Source of the DNA: Halisarca cf. caerulea
Lineage: Eukaryota > Porifera > Demospongiae > Chondrillida > Halisarcidae
Assembly (NCBI GenBank): GCA_963170055.1
Contig: CAUJGJ010000434.1
Coordinates: forward strand, 2,494,117-2,509,116
Length of the DNA: 15,000 nucleotides
Direction: 5' to 3'
The position numbers and the translations under genes are program-made. A model generated the notes under the pieces. It was not told where the DNA came from. It did not search any database and saw only the letters and a list, made by a program, of their open reading frames with translations. Below are positions 8,413 to 15,000 of the stretch, piece after piece; position 1 is the first letter of the stretch; the number at the start of each line of letters is the position of its first letter.

Positions 8413-10432
8413 TTACTCACACCAGCAGGAGCCTCTGAAGGGATGAATAAGTTAGCATGGAACTTATCATCGGTTCCTGCTGCTATCGGACATGTCAGTC
8501 CTTTGTCTTTGCAGGCATCAGGATCAGGCAGAGGGAAGGGAACAGGTACAATACCGAGGATAGCTGTCACTTTGTCAGTGAGAGTGGTCACCTCCACATC
8601 TGTGTAAGAATTAATTGAGTGAGTGTTGCATAGTGAACAGTGGGACCTTCATAAACCAATGTGTGTACAGTAGGACCTCTACTAGTGTGTGTACAGTAGG
8701 ACCTCTACTAGTGTGTGTACAGTAGGACCTCTACTAGTGTGTGTACAGTAGGACCTCTACTAGTGTGCGTACAGTAGGACCTCTACTAGTGTGTGTACAG
8801 TAGGACCTCTACTAGTGTACGTACAGTAGGACCTCTAGTAGTGTGTGTACAGTAGGACCTCTACGCTGGCAATGTGCTTGTGAAGTACAAGAAATACTCA
8901 CTGTTCACAAATTCGATCATGAGAGAGGAATTCTTCAGTCTTTGTACCACACAAGGAGCAACTGAGCAGTCATTAAGCTGGACAGACTTTACAGTACCTT
9001 TTGAACCTGTACAAAAGAACAATGTCCTTCATTTCTTGATGGTGATCCAGTACATCAGTGTGTGTGTGTGTGTGTGTGCGTGTGTGTGTGTGTGTGTGTA
9101 TGTGTGTGTGTGTGTGTATGTGTGTGTGTATGTGTATGTGTGTGTGTATGTGTGTGTGTGTGTATGTGTGTGTGTGTGTGTGTATGTGTGTGTGTGTGTG
9201 TGTGTGTATCTGCATGTGCTCTGCTTGCCGTAACAAGGACTAAACCCCGAGGTGCGTAGGTGTGTACACTACACTCATGAAAAGACTTCTGCGCGGAGAA
9301 CGAATGAACAAGAATAAACTAAACCAGCAAAAGACACACATAACAAGAAACCTACAGAGGGAGAAACCATTGCATTCATGGCAAAATATGCATAGTACAA
9401 GGACGATAATGTAAACATAGGCCTCGGACACAAGCTAAAATGAGCGACATGGGCTTGGCAAGACATTTGGAGTCCTTTTGTAAAATGGTACAGTTCACAA
9501 TGTGAGGAATAATGGAAGATGTAAGGCAGCAGTTCAATTCTATTGGAAAGTACATGAACTGGTGAATGATAGCTACGACAAAGTATATAGAGTTTTGTGG
9601 CCATCCCAGTCTTTGGACAGGCAGGCTATAAAGACATAGCAAGAGCAGCCTACAGCCACTTTGGCTGCTTGAGCCATAATATCCTCAGCCTCATTCTTTG
9701 AGAGGGATGGGCAGGCTTTACGAAGGGCTTGGATAGCTGATGGCGGATAGTGGCCAAGTGATCCAACTGCTATGGTGTAGTACAATACCTCCCTAGTGTG
9801 TGGATGTGATTCGAGGTCTCCGATCAGGGGCTGCTATTTGGCCTGCTTGCGATGCCTCAAGTTTTTAATGGTATTGGCCGGAATGGTGAGCTCCAAAATA
9901 TGGACGTCACCCCAAGAGACAATCATATCACCACAGACGCAAAATTTAACAGAACTCTGTACATGCAGGGAATAAAGCCATGGACACTTTTAACTTATAG
10001 GATAAAAATAAACGATTTTCCTAATATTCTGCATATTCGTTATCATTTCATGATAAAACTACACCCTTACTGTGGTTCTAGTATCCATGATTATACTGTG
10101 GATAGGTATCTATGACTACACGTACTTCATACGAAAAACAAAAACGGAAACTGTACAATTAGACACGTACAAAAACGTGACATAATAGATGCTGCATTCC
10201 TAGTGAAAATCATACTGAGAACGACATTTCAGCTAAAATATATGGGTAAAATTGGATTAGTGATTGCAAAAGCACGTAAAGGTCGTGGAGATAAGTTTGA
10301 CTCACCGCAATCTACGAAAGGAGTTCCCTTCAAGTTTTGGCGCTCATTCTTCATCAGTTTGAACAATCCACTTGGATACGACGTGACCACCGTCAGCAAG
10401 AAACACAAACACAAAAGGACAAAGGCCTTCAT
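7538..10432 (-). CDS. NPC2: NPC2-like secreted sterol-binding protein, copy A (4 exons)
   Basis: Coding sequence joined on the minus strand from exons 10432-10306, 9006-8902, 8599-8421 and 7624-7538: 498 nt, 165 residues plus TAA. NPC2 is a small soluble protein of the ML domain family that binds unesterified sterol in the lysosome and passes it to NPC1. Visible here are a signal peptide (about residues 1-18, hydrophobic core FVLLCLCFLLTVV), six cysteines at 42, 56, 61, 107, 114 and 156 matching the three family disulfides, the family loop VPVPFPLPDPDAC (95-107) containing the Phe equivalent to human mature F66, and a C-terminal strand VTLKVKWEM (138-146). N68-S-S is a possible glycosylation site. 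All introns have GTGAGT donors and AG acceptors; phases are 1, 1, 0. Odd: about 24 residues separate the signal peptide from the first cysteine, longer than in human NPC2. Copy B lies directly upstream in the same orientation. Start ATG has A at -3. The family call is firm; the ligand is inferred. Confidence 0.93.
7625..8420 (-). other. NPC2: intron 3 of NPC2 copy A
   Basis: About 800 bp, GT-AG. The ends match intron 3 of copy B (for example CAGTTTTGCAAGCA near 7687 and 12702), but roughly 630 bp between about 7720 and 8350 has no counterpart there. No gene or recognisable element is seen in that extra part. Confidence 0.7.
8366..8411. repeat. (CA)23 tract, intron 3 of NPC2 copy A
   Basis: Pure CA repeat preceded by ACGCACGTACGC. 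On the gene's sense strand it is (TG)n starting about ten bases after the exon 3 donor. Confidence 0.97.
8421..8599 (-). CDS. NPC2: NPC2 copy A exon 3 (sterol-binding loop)
   Basis: 179 nt from acceptor CTTACACAG to donor GTGAGT (exon ends ..GCTGGT, phase 0). It encodes residues 78-137 including ILGIVPVPFPLPDPDAC and KGLTCP, the most recognisable NPC2 block, with cysteines 107 and 114. A (TG)n tract on the sense strand begins about ten bases after the donor. Confidence 0.94.
8662..8866. repeat. 26-bp minisatellite, 8 units (intron 2, copy A)
   Basis: Unit CAGTAGGACCTCTACTAG followed by TGTGTGTA. Unit starts are at 8668, 8694, 8720, 8746, 8772, 8798, 8824 and 8850, an exact 26-bp period with few substitutions. 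Each unit contains the palindrome ACTAGT. A decayed unit lies just before. It fills most of intron 2. Confidence 0.95.
8902..9006 (-). CDS. NPC2: NPC2 copy A exon 2 (CxxxxC pair)
   Basis: 105 nt between the acceptor TTTTGTACAG and the donor GTGAGT. It encodes residues 43-77 with the second and third cysteines as NDCSVAPC (56 and 61), the usual short-loop disulfide of NPC2, then NSSLMIEFVN with a possible N-glycosylation site. Phases 1 and 1. A simple open-frame search misses it because it is short and Met-less at the 5' end. Confidence 0.92.
9058..9207. repeat. (TG)n tract with TA and CG variants, intron 1 of copy A
   Basis: About 150 bp of GT repeat broken by TATG and one CG. On the sense strand it is (CA)n, about 50 nt upstream of the exon 2 acceptor. 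Confidence 0.97.
9573..9989 (-). pseudogene. retroelement C-terminal fragment in intron 1 of NPC2 copy A
   Basis: One minus-strand frame runs from 9989 to the stop at 9573 with a single internal TAG at 9834-9836. It reads GDVHILELTIPANTIKNL before the TAG, then REVLYYTIAVGSLGHYPPS and ALRKACPSLSKNEAEDIM after it. The D-x-H-x-L-E-L-T-I-P pattern followed by a K/Q-rich stretch resembles the region downstream of reverse transcriptase in some invertebrate non-LTR elements. No polymerase motifs remain. This section is absent from intron 1 of copy B, so it probably entered after the duplication. Family assignment is tentative. Confidence 0.4.
10306..10432 (-). CDS. NPC2: NPC2 copy A exon 1 (signal peptide, first Cys)
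   Basis: Encodes residues 1-42 and one base of codon 43. It begins ATG AAG GCC and ends ..GAT TGC G followed by the donor GTGAGT. It carries the whole signal peptide and the stretch [18 protein letters not shown] before the first conserved cysteine (V-D-C-G context). Splice phase 1. Confidence 0.92.
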
Positions 10433-10510
10433 TTTGGTGTAAAGCTGGTTGTACGTCTCTTCTCAGATTCGACCAAAAAGACCTATCGAAGAAATCGGCG
10501 TGCTCGCAAG

Positions 10511-10540
10511 TGACGTGATTAATCGGACCACGGTCACGTG
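10511..10540 (-). promoter_or_regulatory. E-box / CLEAR-like site upstream of NPC2 copy A
   Basis: GGTCACGTGC (10532-10541) contains the palindrome CACGTG and matches eight of ten bases of the lysosomal CLEAR consensus GTCACGTGAC. It lies about 100 bp upstream of the copy A start codon. TGACGTGA, a CRE-like word, is at 10511-10518. In mammals, TFEB and related factors act on such sites in lysosomal genes; use here is inference. Copy B has no CACGTG in the matching place. Confidence 0.35.
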
Positions 10541-10738
10541 CATGCATGATGGGATGATCACATTCCATCCAATCTCTGTACATTCTCCCAATACTCCCCC
10601 GTGTCCTCGCGCGCGAAGACGAAAAATGCAATAGTCTTTTCTGCAGTCCACTGTGCGATTATAGCTTGCTAAATGTATGCCTACTTACATGTTAGTATCA
10701 TGATCCATAAATAAAACGAACCATAGATTGTAGATGTG

Positions 10739-10740
<2 letters not shown>

Positions 10741-10810
<70 letters not shown>
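10741..10810. repeat. (GT)35 microsatellite
   Basis: 70 bp of uninterrupted GT upstream of NPC2 copy A. Confidence 0.98.
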
Positions 10811-10811
<1 letters not shown>

Positions 10812-10999
10812 ACATAGGTGTAGGAACCAGGGGGATACAATGAGCACATGCCTCCCCCCTCTAAAACAATATCAAAGAAACTGCCCTTCTTTTAGTTGTT
10901 GAGACAGTGTATCTGCTAGAATGAGTAGAGCTAGTAACATTTTACCAATCTGTAAACATGAGTTTAACGACTGTGTATCATGGCCTTCAATGTAAGTCA

Positions 11000-11013
11000 C
11001 CCCCCCCCCCCCC
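11000..11013. repeat. poly-C tract (C14)
   Basis: Run of 14 C between GTAAGTCA and TTCCTC. Confidence 0.95.
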
Positions 11014-11041
11014 TTCCTCAATTATGTAACTACACCCATGG

Positions 11042-11046
<5 letters not shown>

Positions 11047-11080
<34 letters not shown>
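11047..11080. repeat. (GT)17 microsatellite
   Basis: Pure GT repeat, followed by ATGTGTTTGCGCGC. Confidence 0.96.
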
Positions 11081-11086
<6 letters not shown>

Positions 11087-12102
11087 TTGCGCGCACTGTT
11101 CCTAGTACAAAATATTATATTGTATGAAGTACTGTGAAGAGTGGTCTCAAAGGGCAACCTCACTTCAACCCACATGAATCCTGATAAGATACTGTGAGGG
11201 CTATCATGCATAAGGTGATTAATTCAATTTGAATTTCACACCATTTGTATGAATAACCTTATCTCATTGCTGAGAAGTAACATAATAACTTATGATTTTT
11301 CAATGAAAATGTTAAAAAGTTGGAACTTTTCACCGTTGTGTGTGTGTGTATAACACCCTGCTGTAAGTTGTCCCCCGATTGTGTTTGGCTAACCAGACCC
11401 CGGTTGTTCAACCAGCCAACCAGTTCAGATCCACTCGCTCCGAAAAAACTAATTTCAAACACTCATTAGTCGTTGAACTTCACGACCAACACTATCGCGG
11501 AGGTTGGTCTTATTGCTGCTCTGTTTAGGGCCTGCTTGATAAGTGCCCACGCTGGACAACTCGGGGTGGGGGTGGGGGCAAAATTTGGTGTGACAGATGC
11601 CATTATTGGAAACGCCATTACAACAGTGTATAATCTTATAATAAATCCATATAGCCACACACCCCTTTTGTATCTTCACTAGATCCCAATTTCCGCATAA
11701 TCAGTTAAACTTCCATAGTACAGCAGTCCCTCCCTTTTCTACACTTAATGCATGGGACCAGCTATGTAAAGACATTTCAAAAAATGGATATGTGGAACAG
11801 ATGTGATAGAGAACTACAAGAGCAGGTTTATGCGTAAGGAATCATTGTCAACTCATGCATACATGTGGTAAAGCTTTAATTTCATATGTTAGATGAAGTA
11901 AGAATCCAGACACTTTGCAAAATATATATATATAGACTACTCACTACAATACTGTTCTGTATTATAGAGTACCAAAGTAGAGGGTGGGTTGGATAATCAG
12001 AGTGGCCAGATAAGCGAGGGTCTACCGCTCAAATGCATCAAGTGAGTAATACAAACTATTATTATGCATGCAGGTTATACACACACAATTGCTGTGTGTT
12101 AC

Positions 12103-12441
<339 letters not shown>

Positions 12442-12549
12442 ACATATTATATGCATGCGTGTGTGGGGGGTATGTGCTGTTCATGGTAACAAAAGACATT
12501 CTACGAAGTACTGCAAACAACGCAGGATTGCTGATTCCTTGGTTATCGG

Positions 12550-12636
12550 TTAGTTCTCAACTTTCACACCAAACTCAACGCACACTTGATCGTTCCCTGA
12601 CTGGTCCTTCATCTCCCACATTACCTTCAAAGTTAC
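12550..12636 (-). CDS. NPC2: NPC2 copy B exon 4
   Basis: 87 nt after acceptor TACCTTCAG. It encodes [12 protein letters not shown], the last conserved cysteine (QVC, residue 156), then a final strand ending VEN and TAA. Homology to copy A continues for roughly 80 nt past the stop, so the 3' UTR start was duplicated too. Confidence 0.91.
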   Translation of the reverse strand, partial: VTLKVMWEMKDQSGNDQVCVEFGVKVEN

Positions 12637-12744
12637 CTGAAGGTACAGGTGAGAAACAGCAAAGTAAAAAATCATCTTCTGCAAAGGTGCAGGCTTTAAA
12701 ACAGTTTTGCAAGCATGTTACAAAAATATGTATACACTTACATG

Positions 12745-12805
<61 letters not shown>

Positions 12806-12876
12806 CGCGCGCACACACACGCACACACACACACACACACACACAACACACACACACACACACACAAAAACACACA

Positions 12877-12944
<68 letters not shown>

Positions 12945-13761
12945 ACACACACACACACACAAATTTACTCACACCAGCAGGAGCCTCTGAAGGGATGAAT
13001 AAGTTAGCATGGAACCTATCATCGGATCCTGCTGCTAGCGGACATGTCAGTCCTTTGTCTTTGCAGGCATCAGGATCAGGCACAGGGAAGTTAATGTGCA
13101 CACCGGCAAGGATAGCTGTCACTTTGTCGTTGAGAGTGGTCACCTTCCCATCTGTGTAAGAATTGAGTGAGTGTCGCATAGTGACCGTGGGATCTCATAA
13201 ACCAATGTGTGTCCAGTAGGACCTCTACTAGTGTGTGTACAGTAGGACCTCTTCTAGTGTATGTACAGTAGGACCTCTATTAGTGTGCGTACAGAAGGAC
13301 CTCTACTAGTGTGTGTACAGTAGGACCTCTACTAGTGTGTGTACAGTAGGACCTCCACTAGTGTGTGTACAGTAGGACCTCTACTAGTGTGTGTACAGTA
13401 GGACCTCTACTAGTGTGTGTACAGTAGGACCTCTACTAGTGTGCGTACAGTAGGACCTCTATTAGTGTGTGTACAGTAGGACCTCTACTAGTGTGTGTAC
13501 AGTAGGACCTCTACTAGTGGGCGTACAGTAGGACCTCTACTAGTGTGTGCACAGTAGGACCTCTACGCTGGCGATATGCTTGTGACATACAGGAAATACT
13601 CACTGTTCACAAATTCGATCATTAGAGTGGAATTCTTCAGTCTTCGCACCACACAAGGAGCAGCTGTGCAGTTATTAAGCTGGACAGACTTTACAGCACC
13701 TTTCGAACCTGCACGAATTCAAGAACAATGTCTTTCAGTTCTTGATTGTGATCCAGTACAT

Positions 13762-13801
<40 letters not shown>

Positions 13802-13808
13802 GCATGTT

Positions 13809-13897
<89 letters not shown>

Positions 13898-14306
13898 TCT
13901 GCTTGCTGTAACAAGGACTAAAACCTAAAGGTACGTACATATATTACATAATATTATATAGATAGAATCTGATAGAGTTTGCAAGTAAATGGAATGAACC
14001 CCACTCGAGGTCACCCTCCGAATGGCGCTGGGAACGTAGGAGAAAGTCCGCTGTGAATTCCTCGCACAGTTCGTTAGATTATAGTGTAAACAAAAAACAC
14101 TAGTGAAATGATACTAAACAAACAATTCAGCGAATGCAAAAGCGGGTATAAATCGGACATCGAAAGAAGTTTCACTCACCACAATCTACGTATGGACTTC
14201 CTTTCAAGTTTTGGCGCTCATTCTTTATCAGTTTGAACAGTCCACTTGGATACGACGTGACCACCGTCAGTAAAGAACACAAACACAAGAGGGTAAAGGC
14301 CCTCAT
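12550..14306 (-). CDS. NPC2: NPC2-like secreted sterol-binding protein, copy B (4 exons)
   Basis: Second tandem paralog on the minus strand, joined from 14306-14180, 13708-13604, 13151-12973 and 12636-12550: 498 nt, 165 residues plus TAA, the same exon lengths and phases as copy A. It has a signal peptide ([16 protein letters not shown]), the same six cysteines, N68-S-T and an extra possible N-glycosylation site N55-C-T. About 30 of 165 residues differ from copy A by hand alignment. The changes are densest in the ligand loop, which reads [14 protein letters not shown] instead of IVPVPFPLPDPDAC: two prolines are lost while the Phe equivalent to human F66 is kept. All splice sites are intact and there are no stops, so it is probably functional. 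Its introns are shorter than those of copy A, giving a gene of about 1.76 kb against 2.9 kb. It may have an altered lipid preference (inference). Confidence 0.93.
12748..12961. repeat. compound (CA)n array, intron 3 of NPC2 copy B
   Basis: About 210 bp of CA repeat with AACGCGCGCAC, AACACA, AAAAACACACAACGC and CATA breaks. It is homologous in position to the (CA)23 of copy A and reads (TG)n on the sense strand just after the exon 3 donor. Confidence 0.97.
12973..13151 (-). CDS. NPC2: NPC2 copy B exon 3 (diverged ligand loop)
   Basis: 179 nt from acceptor CTTACACAG to donor GTGAGT. It encodes residues 78-137 with cysteines 107 and 114 in [14 protein letters not shown]. Twelve of its 60 residues differ from copy A, several clustered at 93-101 in the loop that lines the sterol pocket in NPC2 proteins. 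Confidence 0.92.
13208..13568. repeat. 26-bp minisatellite, 14 units (intron 2, copy B)
   Basis: The same unit as in copy A. Starts run every 26 bp from 13214 to 13552 with scattered single-base variants. It sits at the same place between exons 2 and 3, so the array predates the gene duplication and has since changed length (8 against 14 units). Confidence 0.95.
13604..13708 (-). CDS. NPC2: NPC2 copy B exon 2
   Basis: 105 nt after acceptor AATTCGTGCAG and before donor GTGAGT. It encodes residues 43-77, with NNCTAAPC supplying cysteines 56 and 61 and creating an extra N-C-T sequon absent from copy A. Phases 1 and 1. Confidence 0.91.
13764..13895. repeat. (TG)n array with (CG)5 core, intron 1 of copy B
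   Basis: GT repeat broken by CGTGTGCATGTTTATG and a CGCGCGCGCG block at 13851-13860. Alternating purine-pyrimidine over about 80 bp is favourable for Z-DNA. Same position as the (TG)n tract in copy A. Confidence 0.97.
14180..14306 (-). CDS. NPC2: NPC2 copy B exon 1
   Basis: Encodes residues 1-42. It begins ATG AGG GCC and ends ..GAT TGT G before the donor GTGAGT (phase 1). It differs from copy A at six residues (K2R, V5T, F11S, M27I, T37S, F39Y). It is too short to stand out as an open frame and was found by homology to copy A exon 1. A purine is at -3 of the ATG. Confidence 0.91.
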
Positions 14307-14480
14307 TTCGATGTAATTATAAAACTTCTCAGACAAAAAGAGCTACCTAAGAAACCGCTGTGCACGTTGTCGTTAGTCTCGCCATAGATGATAGGCTAGG
14401 TCGCACGACGCCCTAGGTACTGGATTGGAAACGGAAGTGCGAGCGAACAAACTCGTGTTACGTTGCTATTGACATTATCC

Positions 14481-14488
14481 TGACGTCA
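14481..14488. promoter_or_regulatory. CRE palindrome TGACGTCA
   Basis: A perfect 8-bp cAMP-response-element palindrome about 175 bp upstream of the NPC2 copy B start codon, in a GC-richer, CpG-containing stretch (14330-14530). It could serve copy B, a divergent plus-strand gene, or neither. Confidence 0.35.
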
Positions 14489-14834
14489 TACCATACTTAC
14501 GGCTTTTCGGAAAACAGCTGATCGAAAAGGAGCAGCTTTCTCGACGTTCTTTCCTTGTGATCCTGTCAATATCTCTACAGTTCTTCTACGTAAGAAGTAT
14601 ATATGCATTTGCTGTTACTATCGGTTGCTTTGTCGGCGATTTGAAGACCCGCTTGGTAATCGTGCTCCGTGCGGAGTGTTCTCGGATGTCATCATCCTCT
14701 GCAGGAAGATTTCAAGAATAAAAAGAAGGCAAAGTGCCTACAGCTGTATTGTATGGGATTTCACACTGGCTAAAGAGCGAGTAAACCTCAACTTGTACCT
14801 GCTTAAGGTTTCCGTTGTTGACAAAGGTATGTAA
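14484..14834 (+). other. open plus-strand stretch ending at a splice donor, possible exon
   Basis: A frame without stops from 14484 to 14834 has no ATG. It includes SAYSCIVWDFTLAKERVNLN and LYLLKVSVVDK, then a strong donor (ACAAAG|GTATGT, GT at 14825). AG acceptor-like sites occur at TCTCTACAG (ends 14580) and CCTCTGCAG (ends 14704). It may be an internal or leading exon of a gene running out of the window, divergent from NPC2 copy B. No family is recognised. Confidence 0.25.
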
Positions 14835-15000
14835 GCCATTTCGTGTACTCCTCTATAGTTCAAGCCTGTGCCATGTGCTATCCTGTGGATGATATAGCCA
14901 TCTAGCGAATGCTAGTACTCTGCTGCATGCATGTGATGAGTTCAAATCTGCTTACTTTTTGAGGTTCTCCGCAATTTGTGCATGATCCATGATATGGAAG

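Larger units (their letters stand above)
9007..10305 (-). other. NPC2: intron 1 of NPC2 copy A
   Basis: About 1.3 kb, GT-AG. It contains the (TG)n array and the retroelement fragment. Both ends match intron 1 of copy B (471 bp), leaving about 0.9 kb (near 9260-10190) special to copy A. Confidence 0.75.

Noticed and set aside
8313..8420. Extension of the NPC2 exon 3 frame into Cys-Val repeats
   Set aside because: The frame crosses a good GTGAGT donor and enters the intronic TG tract; the copy B comparison and exon 4 show splicing at 8421.
11466..11682. Overlapping open frames on both strands in a GC-richer patch
   Set aside because: There is no ATG on the plus strand and no recognisable family. 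Being open on both strands argues composition, though the plus frame looks somewhat protein-like (GLIAALFRACLISAHAG).
13208..13568. CRISPR array
   Set aside because: The 26-bp units abut with no unique spacers, so this is a minisatellite, and it lies in a eukaryotic intron.
14625..14834. Complete 69-codon protein on the plus strand
   Set aside because: Its start would be TTG, which is not credible for a nuclear gene; it is kept only as a possible exon fragment.

Overview
The window looks like nuclear DNA of an invertebrate animal. It has small exons with GT-AG introns, an intact-looking non-LTR retrotransposon fragment, a tRNA-derived SINE, several foldback elements and very long (TG)n/(CA)n tracts. 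I see no bacterial-style operons. A marine basal metazoan such as a sponge would fit the compact introns and the abundant CATGCA words, but that is only a guess.

Layout. Bases 1-2100 are AT-rich intergenic DNA with a possible SINE-like element (about 1035-1320) and small hairpins. A perfect 31-bp inverted repeat lies at 2129-2201. Bases 2381-3256 hold a broken, frameshifted protein-coding stretch of unknown family. Bases 3430-4929 are a 5'-truncated LINE of the CR1/L2 type, with an open reverse-transcriptase frame and an (ACCTGAT)n tail. Bases 4930-7300 are intergenic DNA with a possible MITE (5373-5691), a minus-strand SINE (6487-6825) whose 3' end resembles that of the LINE, and a foldback element (7186-7292).

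The genic part is 7538-14306. Two tandem minus-strand genes encode secreted NPC2-like proteins (ML/MD-2-related lipid-recognition domain, lysosomal sterol transfer). I assembled each from four exons with identical splice phases (1, 1, 0). Each gives a 165-residue protein with a signal peptide and the six family cysteines. By my hand count the two proteins are about 82% identical (135/165). The duplication carried its introns along: both copies have a (TG)n tract in intron 1, a 26-bp minisatellite in intron 2 (8 versus 14 units) and a (CA)n tract in intron 3. Copy A has longer introns 1 and 3; its intron 1 contains a decayed retroelement C-terminal fragment.

The intergenic region between the two genes (10433-12549) is dominated by dinucleotide repeats. 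Upstream of copy B lies a promoter-like region with a CRE palindrome (14481-14488) and a weak plus-strand open frame ending in a splice donor, which may be a divergent neighbouring gene.
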